Positions 16,009-25,097 of a stretch of DNA of 51,362 nucleotides are shown here, piece after piece. The position numbers and the translations under genes are program-made. Each line of letters begins with the position of its first letter. The first letter of the stretch is position 1. This DNA comes from an uncultured Bacteroides sp. (GTDB lineage: Bacteria > Bacteroidota > Bacteroidia > Bacteroidales > Bacteroidaceae). The notes below the pieces were generated by a model. That model did no database searches and was not told the DNA's origin. It saw only the letters and a program-made list of their open reading frames with translations. The DNA is taken from NCBI GenBank assembly GCA_949288585.1, contig CASEKR010000016.1, positions 1-51,362 of the forward strand. The letters run 5' to 3'.

Positions 16009-16436
16009 AAAAAGACAAGAACACGAAACAACAACGCGTCAGGGTGCTGCAGACCGGAGAGCTGGGCACCGTGACCGACCAGGTATTGATGAAACGCGGC
16101 AACAAGCCGATGGTGTACAAACAGGTAAGGCTCGACAGCAAGCCTCACCTGGACCGCTGGTACTGGGCAGATCAGCTGGGAGCTGTAAGGGAGACGTGCC
16201 GCATCACGCTGGCGGGCGGCAACGGGACGGAATTGTACATCAATGTGACGCATGACTACGAAAAATACGGCAGCTACGAGTTCGAAGCTTCGGTCAAGCC
16301 TGCCAACCTGAAGGAGCACGACCGCCACGGGCTGCCGTTCCTGCTTACAGGCGCATTGCTGAAGGGATTGGGCATCGGGCAGGAAGGTGTGGAGACTTCC
16401 GTCGATGTGCGTCCTGCCATATCCGAAAAGAATTGA
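16005..16436 (+). CDS. Hypothetical protein, 143 aa
   Basis: Unrecognised; basic N-terminus (MKKDKNTKQQRVRVLQTG) then a beta-rich region with VYKQVRLDSKPHLDRWYWAD and a Gly/Leu-rich C-terminal part. It directly precedes the primase gene with 55 bases between and may be a replication accessory such as a single-strand binding or loader protein, but I see no motif that proves this. Confidence 0.6.
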   Translation: MKKDKNTKQQRVRVLQTGELGTVTDQVLMKRGNKPMVYKQVRLDSKPHLDRWYWADQLGAVRETCRITLAGGNGTELYINVTHDYEKYGSYEFEASVKPANLKEHDRHGLPFLLTGALLKGLGIGQEGVETSVDVRPAISEKN

Positions 16437-16482
16437 CCACCTTTGCGGCCTGCCGACAGGCAGACGACCGCAACCACTTACA

Positions 16483-19400
16483 GCTATACCTATGATAGAC
16501 GATAGAACCATCGAACAAATCCTCGACCGTGCCGACCTGGTGGACATCATCGGCCAATGCGTCGAGCTGAAGAAGCGCGGTGCGGCATATTGGGCTTGCT
16601 GCCCGCTGCACCACGAAAAGACACCCTCGTTTTGCGTCAACCCCGCACGCGGCACGTGGCACTGCTTCGGCTGCGGCAAGGGGGGCAACGCCATCGGATT
16701 CCTCATGGAGCACGAAGCCATGAATTTCCCCGAAGCCGTGCAGACGCTGGGCAAACGCTACGGCATCGAAGTGGAAGAACGGAAGCTGACTCCCGAACAG
16801 GAGCGCGAGCAGGCGAAGCGCGAGAGCATGTTTGCCATCAACGAACGCTGTGCCGAACATTTCCGCCAGAACATGCTCCTACCCGAGCACAAGGCAGCCA
16901 TGGACTACATCGTGAGCCGCTGGGGCAAGGAATACGTAGAAGAGACCGGCATCGGCTATGCCCCCGACACGTGGGACGACCTGCTGCGGTTCTCCCGCTC
17001 GGCAGGCCTGTCTGCCGACCTGATGAAAGAAATGGGGCTGCTGAAGACGAACGAGAAGGGAGCGGTGTACGACGGCTACCGCGGGCGTGCCGTTATCCCG
17101 ATACGCGACCGCTTCCGCCGCATCATCGGATTCACCGCCCGCGACATGACCGGCAACGAACATGCCGCCAAATACCTGAACCCGCCCGAAAACGAGATTT
17201 ACCACAAGCGGCAAAGCATCTTCGGCATCGACCTCGCCGTGCGTCAGGCTGCCAAGGAAGGCAAGTTCTACCTGGTAGAGGGCGCGCCCGACGCCATGCA
17301 GCTGCAGCGCATCCGTGTGAACAACGCGGTGGCTCCGCTGGGAGGGGCGTGGACCGGGGAGCAGATGGAGCAGCTGAAGCGGTATGCCCCGCGCGTGTGT
17401 TTCCTTCCGGACGCCGACCCTCCCAACCTGGAGCGGGGCGAGAAGACGGGCGCGGGCACCCGCAACGCCCTGAAGAACGGCGAGCTGGCGATGCGCTGCG
17501 GACTTTCCGTGTCGGTGAAGGAAATCCCCCTGGGCGAAGACCGGAGCAAGCAGGACCCCGACAGTTACTGCACCACCCGCCAGAAATTCGACGGGCTGAA
17601 GGAAGAGGACTTCATCACCTGGTTTGCCCGCTACACGTTTCAGGAAGTGGAGACCACCGAAGACCGCGGCGAGGCGGTGAACCGTGTCTGCGCCCTGCTG
17701 GCACTGGTAGACGACGAGGTGAAGGAAGGCATGTACGTCAAAGAGCTGCTTTCCGTTTATCCGGACAAACCCGCATGGACATCGGCTTTGCGGCGAGCCA
17801 AGAAACTGGACAAGGCGAAAAAGGTCATCGACGCCAGCAAGAAAATCGACCGCGAGAGCTACGAGCAGTACGGCTTCTACGAGAACCACAACTGCTACTA
17901 CGCGCAGGGCGACAAGGGCATGATACAGTGGAGCAACTTCACCATGCGCCCGATGTTCCACATCAAGGACAGCCTGCTGCCCAAACGCCTGTACCGCATC
18001 AAGAACGAGCGCGGGCAGGAGGAAATCATCGAGATGAAACAGGAAGACCTTGTGTCGCTCGCCAAGTTCAAGATGCGCGTGGAAGGGCTGGGCAACTATA
18101 TCTGGATGGTGACCGAAAAAGAGCTGACCCGCCTGAAGAGCTACCTCTACGAGCAGACCGAGACCGCCATCGAGGTGACCCAGTTGGGCTGGCAGCGTCA
18201 GGGCTTCTTCGCCTTCGGCAACGGATGCTATGACGGCGAGTGGCACGCCGCCGACGAATACGGCATCGTACGCCTGAAGGCGGGCAACTTCTACCTGCCC
18301 GGATGCAGCGTGATATACCGCGACGATGCCAAGCTCTTCCAGTTCGAACGGCGTTTCGTCTATACCAATTATAACAACGTGTCGCTCCGCAGCTTTGCGG
18401 ACAAGCTCATCACCGTGTTCGGCGACAATGCCAAGGTGGGACTGTGCTTCCTGCTGGCGGCTTTGTTCCGCGACCTCATAGCCGGCCAGACCAAGAGCTT
18501 CCCCATCCTGAACCTGTTCGGCCCGAAGGGCAGCGGCAAGAGCGAGCTGGGGCATTCGCTCATGTCGTTCTTCATCATCAAGAACACGCCGCCCAACATA
18601 CAGAACGCCACCATTGCGGCGCTGGGCGATGCCGTGGCGCAATGCGCGAACGCCCTGGTGCACATCGACGAGTACAAGAACAGCATCGACCTCGACAAGC
18701 GCGAGTTCCTGAAAGGGCTTTGGGACGGAACCGGCAGGAGCCGGATGAACATGGACCGCGACAAGAAGCGCGAGATAACCTCGGTAGACTGCGGCGTCAT
18801 CCTCTCCGGGCAGGAGATGCCGACCATCGACATCGCCCTCTTCAGCCGCCTCGTTTACCTCACCTTTACCAAGACCGAGTTCACTACCGCAGAGAAGCGG
18901 GCATTCGACGAACTGAAGAGCCTGCGCGACCTCGGCCTGTCGCACCTCACGCTGCAGCTGCTTTCCCACCGCGCCCGCATGGAGGCAGGCTTCCCGGACA
19001 ATTACCGCAGCTGCATGGAAGACCTGAACGAACGGCTGAAGGGCGAAACCGTAGAAGACCGCATCCAGCGCAACTGGGTAATCCCATTGGCGGCTTTCCG
19101 CACGCTGGAAGCAGTCGTCGACCTGCCTTTCTCTTATACCGAACTGCTCCGGATATGCACGGAGGGCATCCTGCGGCAGAACCGGGAGACGAAGAGCAAC
19201 AACGAGCTGGCGAACTTCTGGAACGTGGTGAGCTACCTTCAGCAAGACGGGGAAATATTCCTTGAGTCCGACTTCCGCATCGACTACCTCGACCGGCTGA
19301 AGACGAACAAAAGCCGTGAAATCCAATACAAGACCCCTCACCCTGTGTTGAGAATGCGCACCGACCGCATCTTCCCCTTGTATAAGAAATACAGCAAGCA

Positions 19401-19710
19401 GGTGGGCGACAGCGCGCTGCCTACCGAATCGCTCAACTTCTATCTGGAGAACAGCCACGAGTATTTAGGCGTCCAGAACAGCGTGCGGTTCAAAGTCATA
19501 CAGAAAGGCATCGAGGTGGTCAAAGAGATAGAGACAGGAGGAACGAAACGGTATTACAAGCAAAGCACCACCAAACAAGCCCTTTGTTTCGACTATGCCG
19601 CACTGATGGAGGCATACAACATCAACCTGAACATCGAGACCCTAAACGGTTCCGAAGATGCTGACAACGGCGATGTTCCGTTCTAAGCATCTGTCTATCA
19701 TAGCTATAAC
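16483..19710. repeat. Inverted repeats flanking the primase gene
   Basis: GCTATACCTATGATAGAC at 16483-16500 (includes the primase start codon) recurs in inverted form as GTCTATCATAGCTATAAC at 19693-19710, just after the stop: 16 of 18 positions match. May be chance or a mark of modular exchange of the gene. Confidence 0.45.
16492..19686 (+). CDS. Phage primase-helicase (DnaG-like primase fused to P-loop ATPase)
   Basis: A 1064-aa replication protein. Residues 1-100 are a CHC2-type zinc-binding primase domain (CCPLHHEKTPSF, WHCFGCGKGG). A DnaG catalytic core with toprim features follows (YLVEGAPDAM near 265, CFLPDAD near 305). The C-terminal half is a P-loop ATPase with Walker A FGPKGSGKSE near residue 680 and a Walker B-like ALVHIDEY near 725, presumably the helicase. 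I start at 16492 because it begins the primase fold directly; an upstream extension would be unlike the family. It synthesises primers and unwinds DNA at the phage fork. The iteron array directly downstream supports an origin here. Confidence 0.9.
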   Translation: MIDDRTIEQILDRADLVDIIGQCVELKKRGAAYWACCPLHHEKTPSFCVNPARGTWHCFGCGKGGNAIGFLMEHEAMNFPEAVQTLGKRYGIEVEERKLTPEQEREQAKRESMFAINERCAEHFRQNMLLPEHKAAMDYIVSRWGKEYVEETGIGYAPDTWDDLLRFSRSAGLSADLMKEMGLLKTNEKGAVYDGYRGRAVIPIRDRFRRIIGFTARDMTGNEHAAKYLNPPENEIYHKRQSIFGIDLAVRQAAKEGKFYLVEGAPDAMQLQRIRVNNAVAPLGGAWTGEQMEQLKRYAPRVCFLPDADPPNLERGEKTGAGTRNALKNGELAMRCGLSVSVKEIPLGEDRSKQDPDSYCTTRQKFDGLKEEDFITWFARYTFQEVETTEDRGEAVNRVCALLALVDDEVKEGMYVKELLSVYPDKPAWTSALRRAKKLDKAKKVIDASKKIDRESYEQYGFYENHNCYYAQGDKGMIQWSNFTMRPMFHIKDSLLPKRLYRIKNERGQEEIIEMKQEDLVSLAKFKMRVEGLGNYIWMVTEKELTRLKSYLYEQTETAIEVTQLGWQRQGFFAFGNGCYDGEWHAADEYGIVRLKAGNFYLPGCSVIYRDDAKLFQFERRFVYTNYNNVSLRSFADKLITVFGDNAKVGLCFLLAALFRDLIAGQTKSFPILNLFGPKGSGKSELGHSLMSFFIIKNTPPNIQNATIAALGDAVAQCANALVHIDEYKNSIDLDKREFLKGLWDGTGRSRMNMDRDKKREITSVDCGVILSGQEMPTIDIALFSRLVYLTFTKTEFTTAEKRAFDELKSLRDLGLSHLTLQLLSHRARMEAGFPDNYRSCMEDLNERLKGETVEDRIQRNWVIPLAAFRTLEAVVDLPFSYTELLRICTEGILRQNRETKSNNELANFWNVVSYLQQDGEIFLESDFRIDYLDRLKTNKSREIQYKTPHPVLRMRTDRIFPLYKKYSKQVGDSALPTESLNFYLENSHEYLGVQNSVRFKVIQKGIEVVKEIETGGTKRYYKQSTTKQALCFDYAALMEAYNINLNIETLNGSEDADNGDVPF

Positions 19711-19716
19711 AGAGTG

Positions 19717-19747
19717 CCCTGGCATGCGAATGTCGGGGTTTCTTTTT
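19717..19747 (+). terminator. Rho-independent terminator after the primase gene
   Basis: Stem CCCTGGCAT / ATGTCGGGG (9 bp with two G-U pairs), loop GCGA, followed by TTTCTTTTT. Confidence 0.7.
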
Positions 19748-19783
19748 GCCTTTTTGCGCTCTTCCGGATGGGGCAAAAAACGC

Positions 19784-20010
19784 TTCTACACTTTCTACAA
19801 CTTCTACAATGCTATATATCAGCACATTAAGCCCTAAAAAGAGCTTCTACAAGCATCTACAAATTTCTACAAAACCCGGCTTTTGCCCGATTCTTCTACA
19901 AATCGTCTACAATGCAGACGGTTTTTTGTCTCCCTTTTTTACTTGCCGGACAAGCATGCTATTGATTATCAGTAATATACGGATTTGTAGAAAATGTAGA
20001 AGTTGTAGAA
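19784..20010. repeat. Iteron array, probable phage replication origin
   Basis: Eight direct copies of TCTACA(A) start at 19785, 19794, 19803, 19846, 19856, 19866, 19895 and 19906 (9-11 base periods). Three inverted copies (TTGTAGA) start at 19985, 19995 and 20003. The interval between the two sets is AT-rich (TATTGATTATCAGTAATATA). No gene. Position directly after the primase-helicase and the iteron spacing of about one helical turn fit an initiator-bound origin. Confidence 0.7.
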
Positions 20011-20131
20011 GCGGAAATATGCCCTCACGGGAAGCGGATAATCGTTTGTCCGCACCTCCATTCTTCACTCTTCATTCTTCATTCTTCACGTATTATTTTG
20101 TATATTTGCAACATAATCAAAACCTTAACGC
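20011..20131 (+). promoter_or_regulatory. Promoter and CT-rich leader
   Basis: TATATTTG at 20101-20108 is a good -7 box; no TTTG at -33 is present. Upstream lie four imperfect ATTCTTC(A) repeats (20060-20090). Drives the 165-aa gene at 20132. Confidence 0.5.
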
Positions 20132-20629
20132 ATGAAACCTCAAGTTATCATAGAACTTCCTCCGCATTTGCATGACTACCTTTTCCACGAGTTCGGCACG
20201 CCGCGTAGCGAAGAAGCCATAACCGTTACCGCCGCAAACGACCTGGGCAAGCTTATCCAGTCGATGATTACCGTGAGCGACCGCCCGCCCAAACAGGCAA
20301 TCAAGGAGCATCCCGTCACGCTTGTCTTGCCGGTACAGGAGTGGAACCACTTCATCTTTCAGGAGAACTTCATCTACATCCCCGAGTGGAAACAGCGGAT
20401 GCTGCGCGAATACATCGAGGCATCCTACCGCATCCGTATCCGCGAATACTTCATTGCCGGATACGAAAAGGGCTACAAGCAGGACCGCATCATCCGCGCC
20501 TTCCTCTACGCCTACAACATCAAGAACAACGCCATCAACTACGATGCGGTGAAGAAGTACGACTACCGCAACCGCCAGCGCATGGTGAAGGAGGTAGACA
20601 GGGATATCCAGCTTTCGTTATTCCCTTAA
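20132..20629 (+). CDS. Conserved-looking phage protein, 165 aa
   Basis: Unrecognised. N-terminal half is beta-like (VIIELPPHLHDYLFHEFGT), and the C-terminal half is helical and basic (EYIEASYRIRIREYFIAGYE, then RNRQRMVKEVDRDIQLSLFP). The pattern EYFxxGYEKGYKQDRIIRAF suggests a DNA-binding helix bundle. Placed between the origin and head genes with its own promoter; could be a replication initiator or a regulator acting on the neighbouring iterons, but this is inference only. Confidence 0.6.
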   Translation: MKPQVIIELPPHLHDYLFHEFGTPRSEEAITVTAANDLGKLIQSMITVSDRPPKQAIKEHPVTLVLPVQEWNHFIFQENFIYIPEWKQRMLREYIEASYRIRIREYFIAGYEKGYKQDRIIRAFLYAYNIKNNAINYDAVKKYDYRNRQRMVKEVDRDIQLSLFP

Positions 20630-20702
20630 CACTGTTTAACCTATTAAATTCTAAGTGAAAACCGCCGAAACTCGTATTTTAACTCTTAAACTTTAAGTAA
20701 AA

Positions 20703-21116
20703 ATGAACCGAAACGACAAACGCGCGTCCGTCTGCGGGCTGGCGTTCCTTCCGCTGAGCCAAGCCACGGTGCGCAACTTTCCGGGCAGTCCGGACATCGG
20801 AGTGCACGGTACCTTCACGCCGGTGCCTGTTTCGTCAGCCGAATACGGCGAGACCGGAGAAGCGGGTTATCCCATAGAACAGGAACTCGAAGCCGTAGTA
20901 ACCGACACAAGTTCGGCGGAATTGAACGGACTCCGCACGCTTTTCGCCGAAGCCGGGCTGGTGCTGCTCGACTTCACCAACGGCGAGCGCCGGGTGGTGG
21001 GGAGCGATGAGTTCCCGGTACAGGTCAACACCGAACTGAGCGGCACTCCTGCAACACTTTCACTCACTTTCAAGCGCGACAGCCCCGAGCCAGCCAAGGT
21101 TTATTCGTCCTTTTAA
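20703..21116 (+). CDS. Hypothetical virion-region protein, 137 aa
   Basis: Unrecognised beta-rich protein (LAFLPLSQATVRNFPGSPDI, later VNTELSGTPATLSLTFKRDS). No membrane segment. The C-terminal strand pattern resembles small phage structural proteins. It ends inside the putative -33 box of the downstream late-type promoter (21107-21140), so it is probably transcribed separately from the protease and capsid genes. Confidence 0.55.
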   Translation: MNRNDKRASVCGLAFLPLSQATVRNFPGSPDIGVHGTFTPVPVSSAEYGETGEAGYPIEQELEAVVTDTSSAELNGLRTLFAEAGLVLLDFTNGERRVVGSDEFPVQVNTELSGTPATLSLTFKRDSPEPAKVYSSF

Positions 21117-21140
21117 GGGGTTGATACCGTTGTACCTTTG
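21107..21140 (+). promoter_or_regulatory. Shared late-promoter module, copy 1
   Basis: GTCCTTT (21107-21113), 19-base spacer, TACCTTTG (21133-21140). Precedes the protease/capsid operon. Other copies at 33271, 36965 and 45415. Confidence 0.65.
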
Positions 21141-21181
21141 TATCCGGTTATTAATAGGTATTAGTTTTCAAAGGTGTAACA

Positions 21182-22093
21182 ATGGTTTTCTCTCATTTAT
21201 ACAGTGCGGTGTGCCGGGGCAAGTGGTTCATCTCCTTCCGCGAGGCGGAAGCCAACTTGCTCCTGGTGCAGCGGCTGTTGTCGCGCGACGCTTCGCTGGC
21301 AGACGGCAAGCCGCTTTCCGAAAGCCAGCCTGTTCCGGTGATGCTGGAGCACGAAGGGCGGCTGATGAAGCGTGGCAATTCGTTTGCCGATGCGCCCGAG
21401 GGCAGCACGGCAGTCATCCCCCTGCGCGGAACCATGCTGAAGTACGGCACGATGTGCAGCTACGGCACTACCGAAATCGCCTCCGTTATCCGTGAGGCGG
21501 CAGCATCCAAAAACATTTCCTCTATCGTTCTCGACATCGATTCGGGCGGCGGCAGCGTGGATGCCATCGCCCCGCTGGCAGATGCCATCCGCCAGGCGCA
21601 GTCGGCGCGTAAGGCGGTGGTGGCTAGCTGCAGCCTGTGCGCTTCCGCCGCCTACTACGTGGCAAGCTACTGCAACGAGATACTGGCAGACAACGACATC
21701 GATGCCGAGTTTGGCAGCATCGGCGTGATGATGAGTTTTGCCGACTATGCCAAGTATTACGAGAACGAGGGCATCAAGGTTCATACCATCTACAGCAACC
21801 TGTCGGATTACAAGAATGCCCCGTTCGAGGCGGCAAAGAAGGGCGAGTATGCCAAGATACGCGACGAAGAGCTTGACCCGCTGGCGCGCGACTTCCAAGA
21901 GAACGTGAAGCGCAACCGGGGTGCACGCTTGAAGGCGGACACCGAAGGCGTGCTGCGTGGGCGCATGTTTTACGCCCGTGATGCCGTCCGCACGGGGCTG
22001 GCAGATGCGGTAGGAACGCTGGCGCAGGCTGCCGAACGGAGCCGCGAACTGTCGGCGCAGATGTGCATCGATGACTATATGCACAAATTGTAA
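21182..22093 (+). CDS. S49-family prohead protease (SppA-like)
   Basis: A 303-aa serine-lysine protease of the S49/ClpP-fold type, used by many phages as capsid maturation protease. Visible motifs: DIDSGGGSVDA (118-128), the nucleophile Ser155 in CASAAYYVAS, GSIGVMM (178-184), and a likely catalytic Lys211 in YKNAPF. It precedes the major capsid protein by 35 bases, the canonical order. No signal peptide, so it acts inside the prohead, not as a signal peptidase. Expected substrate: the N-terminal coiled-coil part of the next gene product. Confidence 0.88.
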   Translation: MVFSHLYSAVCRGKWFISFREAEANLLLVQRLLSRDASLADGKPLSESQPVPVMLEHEGRLMKRGNSFADAPEGSTAVIPLRGTMLKYGTMCSYGTTEIASVIREAAASKNISSIVLDIDSGGGSVDAIAPLADAIRQAQSARKAVVASCSLCASAAYYVASYCNEILADNDIDAEFGSIGVMMSFADYAKYYENEGIKVHTIYSNLSDYKNAPFEAAKKGEYAKIRDEELDPLARDFQENVKRNRGARLKADTEGVLRGRMFYARDAVRTGLADAVGTLAQAAERSRELSAQMCIDDYMHKL

Positions 22094-22128
22094 ATAGTAA
22101 ATTGTCTAATCGTAAATAAGTAAGACGT

Positions 22129-23610
22129 ATGTTTGGAAAAGTAATGAGTGTGGTTCTCGCCTTTCTGGGCATCTCGGCTTTCGCCAAAGACAAGAACGGC
22201 AAGTCCGTTCTGCTTTCGGTGCAAGAAGAGCAGCTGAAGCAGAAGTACGGCGAGAAGTTTGTCGAGTCGTTCAAGAAAGACTTGGCGGAGTTTGAGAAAG
22301 ACGGTGCGGCAGCCGAAAGTGCCGTGACCGGCGAAGTGCAGGCACAGCTGGAAGACGAACGCGAGAGCAACGTCCGCCTGATGGAGCGCATCAAGGCACT
22401 CCAGGAATCCGAAAAGCAGATGAAAGCCCTTCTCGAAGAGCGGGACAAGACCATCGAACGCCTGAGTAAAGAGCCTGCAGCCGATGCCGGCGAACAGGTG
22501 ACGGGAGATAATGATAAAGGTATGGCAAAGAAATTCAAACCCGACATGAGCCTGGCGCACAACCAGTGGCTCGATGCGGCATTCAAGGGGGCTGCCTACA
22601 GCGGCAACACCACCATCGACACCACCGAGCTTCAGAAGGAGTTCGGCAAGTACGTGAGCAGCGAACGCCTGCAGATCATCAAGGACCTGATGGGCACTAC
22701 CGAATCCATCCGCTACATGTCCACCATCGTGACGGACAAGACCGAGGTGCGCGCCATGCAGTCTGCCATCGACAGCGTGCTGCAGCAGTTCGTGCCCTAC
22801 TGGACGCCCAAGTCGAAGAGCACATTCACGCCGCTCACCATCCGCAACTACAAGTGCAAGATCAACGTACCAGTCAAACCGTCCGACATCATGGAGGACA
22901 TCCTGGGCTACCTCTACGACGAGAACCTCGACCCGCAAGACATGCCCATCGTGCGCTACATCCTCTACCAGCTCATCTTCCCCAAACTGGACGAAGAGCG
23001 TGAGCAGGCTTTGGCTGTAGGCGTATATAAGGAGAACTCCGCCAGTCAGGACGGAGGCGCGGCAAGCGATGCCCTCGACTGCATGGACGGCTACGTGACC
23101 CAGCTGAAGGCACTCAAGACGGCATCGAACAAGAAGGTGACGTGGCTGCTTGACGGCGAAACCTTGAGCACGGACGGTGAAGCCTTGTTGGCACAGATAG
23201 ACAAGGCGGTAGACCAGGTGAAGCCCCTCTACCGCAAGAAGTCGATGTTCGTGCACGCAGACCCGGATCTGGTCATCCGCTACAGCCGTGCCTACCGCGA
23301 GAAATACCCGTGGCTGAAGAACCAGGACGGCGAGAAAGTGAAGATTGATTTCACCAACTTCACCTTCGCACCGCTCGAAGGCATGCGCGGTACCGGCGTG
23401 TTCTTCATCACCCCGAAGGAGAACTTCAAGCACCTGATGTCGAAAGACCCGCAGCGCACCCAGATACGCATGGAGACCAATCATTACAACGTCGACATCA
23501 TGGCGGAATGGTGGGAGGCTACCGGTTTCTGGCTCGCCGAAGCCATCTTCGCTTACATCCCGCCCGAAGAGGAAGAAGAACCGGAATCTTCGCAGGGAGG
23601 CGGCGTATAA
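22129..23610 (+). CDS. Major capsid protein with N-terminal scaffold-like segment
   Basis: A 493-aa protein. Residues 1-125 are highly charged with a coiled coil (about 70-115), like the cleaved delta or scaffolding segment of HK97-type capsid precursors. An internal ATG at residue 132 (MAKKFKPDMSLAHNQW) begins the probable mature capsid region. The remainder is long, alpha/beta and rich in Tyr/Trp with no enzymatic motif. Position directly after the protease supports the call. The C-terminus is EESSQGGGV-like (ESSQGGGV), shared with the next gene product. Confidence 0.75.
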   Translation: MFGKVMSVVLAFLGISAFAKDKNGKSVLLSVQEEQLKQKYGEKFVESFKKDLAEFEKDGAAAESAVTGEVQAQLEDERESNVRLMERIKALQESEKQMKALLEERDKTIERLSKEPAADAGEQVTGDNDKGMAKKFKPDMSLAHNQWLDAAFKGAAYSGNTTIDTTELQKEFGKYVSSERLQIIKDLMGTTESIRYMSTIVTDKTEVRAMQSAIDSVLQQFVPYWTPKSKSTFTPLTIRNYKCKINVPVKPSDIMEDILGYLYDENLDPQDMPIVRYILYQLIFPKLDEEREQALAVGVYKENSASQDGGAASDALDCMDGYVTQLKALKTASNKKVTWLLDGETLSTDGEALLAQIDKAVDQVKPLYRKKSMFVHADPDLVIRYSRAYREKYPWLKNQDGEKVKIDFTNFTFAPLEGMRGTGVFFITPKENFKHLMSKDPQRTQIRMETNHYNVDIMAEWWEATGFWLAEAIFAYIPPEEEEEPESSQGGGV

Positions 23611-23688
23611 ACAATGGACAATGGACAATTGCGATGCCGTATGGTTCATTGTCAATTCTTCATTCTTAATTATTAATTCTTCATTATT

Positions 23689-24273
23689 ATGGCAGACGAA
23701 TACGCATTCATATCTGTGCCCCGCAAGAGCAACAATGCCGGACGGGCTACAGGCAAAAAAGGATACATCGTGCTCTTCCGCTGGGACGACGTGGCAACCT
23801 TTACCAAAGACGCGAAGGGCGTGCGCGTGACCGCCTTCTCCTTCGCCGAGAGCAAGAAACCCATTGCCGTGTACACCACGCAGAGCACCATCAACATCTA
23901 CGACACCGCAGAGGGAGACCCCGATGCACGCGGATTTATCCACCACGTGGACTTTGAGCATCCGGGTTCGGAAGTCGAGTTCAAAGAGTTCCTCAACAAC
24001 AACGTCAACGAAAACCTCGGCGCGATTGTCATCAACTGCGCGGGCGAAGACTGCAAGATTGCCGGAACGCCCTGCACCCCGCTGAGCATCAGCACCGCCG
24101 AAGGGCAGGACAACAACGAGGCGAACAAGACCACCATCAACATGGCGAGTACCTTGCGTGGCGACACGCTGGGCGTGATTGCCAAGTCGCTCATCCCTGT
24201 GACCGACGATGACGAAATCAACACCATTCTCGGACTGACCGGTACAGGGTCGTCACAAGGAGGAGGAGTATGA
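23689..24273 (+). CDS. Virion protein of unknown type, 194 aa
   Basis: Unrecognised beta-rich protein following the capsid gene. It may be a head decoration or tail tube subunit; size and abundance of beta strands fit either. The last seven residues SSQGGGV repeat the end of the capsid protein. The codons for that tail contain AAGGAGGAGGAG, which can act as a Shine-Dalgarno site for the next gene, whose ATG overlaps this stop (ATGA at 24270-24273). Preceded by a 60-base AT-rich spacer with ATTCTTCATT-type repeats. Confidence 0.6.
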   Translation: MADEYAFISVPRKSNNAGRATGKKGYIVLFRWDDVATFTKDAKGVRVTAFSFAESKKPIAVYTTQSTINIYDTAEGDPDARGFIHHVDFEHPGSEVEFKEFLNNNVNENLGAIVINCAGEDCKIAGTPCTPLSISTAEGQDNNEANKTTINMASTLRGDTLGVIAKSLIPVTDDDEINTILGLTGTGSSQGGGV

Positions 24274-25097
24274 CGGCCAAGATGAAACCTGTAGAGAACC
24301 CTGCACCCCTGCCAGCCGCACCGGTGCAGGATGCCGCCAATATGAAGACCGCCGGGACCGCATGCGTCTCGGTGGTCATTCCGTATTGCAAGGAGTATGC
24401 CCAGGGCAACGAGCTGCTCTTCGCCTTGCGCTCGTGGTACCAGAACGCGCGCTTTCCCTTCCGCATCGTCATTATCGGCGATGCCGAAGAATGGATGGAC
24501 GGCGAGAACCTGACCCTCATCGAGTGCCCCCGCTGCTCGGACATCCCCAGCGTGGACACCCTGCACAAGCTGTGGACGGCACAGGAGAGCCCGGAAGTGA
24601 CCGGCGGCTTCATCTGGACCAACGACGACATCTACCTGATGAACCCCGTCGGGCTGGAGCACATCCGTATTCCCAAGGTACTGGGACCGCTCCGACCCGA
24701 ATCCTACAGCGGGCACTACCGCGCCGCGATGCGCCACACGATGGAACTGCTCGCCGAATCGGGCTTGCCTGCGCTGAACTACGGCACCCATACGCCGTTG
24801 TGGTTCGAGAAGGAACGGCTGGCGGCGTTCCTGCCTGCCGATGACCCCAAAGCCACGGAAGGCACGCTCTTCACCTCGCTTTACTTCAACCAGTGCAACA
24901 CGGTGCACCCCGTCCGTCTGGACTGGAAGACCGATCCCTTCCTGCTGCCGGTGGTAAGCAAGGCGCCCGATGAGAAGTACGTGGAGCGGCTGTTACAGAA
25001 CAAGGTGTTCATGAACAATGCCCGCAGCGGTTACAGCCCGTGGCTGGAGAAGTTTTTGGAGAAACGCTTTCCCGACAAGTCGCCCTGCGAGCTATGA
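24270..25097 (+). CDS. Glycosyltransferase-like protein in the head operon
   Basis: A 275-aa protein. After a Pro/Ala-rich start, residues 33-70 (VSVVIPYCKEYAQGNELLFA, later FRIVIIGDAEEW) resemble a GT-A nucleotide-sugar fold. FIWTNDDIYLMNP near residue 113 has the paired acidic residues seen in glycosyltransferases and Stealth-type sugar phosphotransferases. NYGTHTPLWFEKERL near 170 recalls the conserved His region of the Stealth group. No membrane helix. A sugar transferase between capsid and packaging genes suggests glycosylation of virion proteins or of the host surface. Start and stop both overlap neighbours by ATGA, so expression is tied to the capsid operon. Confidence 0.6.
   Translation: MTAKMKPVENPAPLPAAPVQDAANMKTAGTACVSVVIPYCKEYAQGNELLFALRSWYQNARFPFRIVIIGDAEEWMDGENLTLIECPRCSDIPSVDTLHKLWTAQESPEVTGGFIWTNDDIYLMNPVGLEHIRIPKVLGPLRPESYSGHYRAAMRHTMELLAESGLPALNYGTHTPLWFEKERLAAFLPADDPKATEGTLFTSLYFNQCNTVHPVRLDWKTDPFLLPVVSKAPDEKYVERLLQNKVFMNNARSGYSPWLEKFLEKRFPDKSPCEL

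Noticed and set aside
16436-16443. Fifth late-promoter module at CACCTTTG
   Set aside because: The upstream box is GTCCTGC instead of GTCCTTT and the -7 box lacks the leading TA; too weak to count.
16879-19458. Open frame of 859 codons antisense to the primase-helicase
   Set aside because: Shadow of a GC-rich gene in the opposite phase; composition is unnatural and the plus-strand gene has clear motifs.
22075-23961. Open frame of 628 codons antisense to the capsid gene
   Set aside because: Covers two plus-strand genes and intergenic DNA; no recognisable domain.
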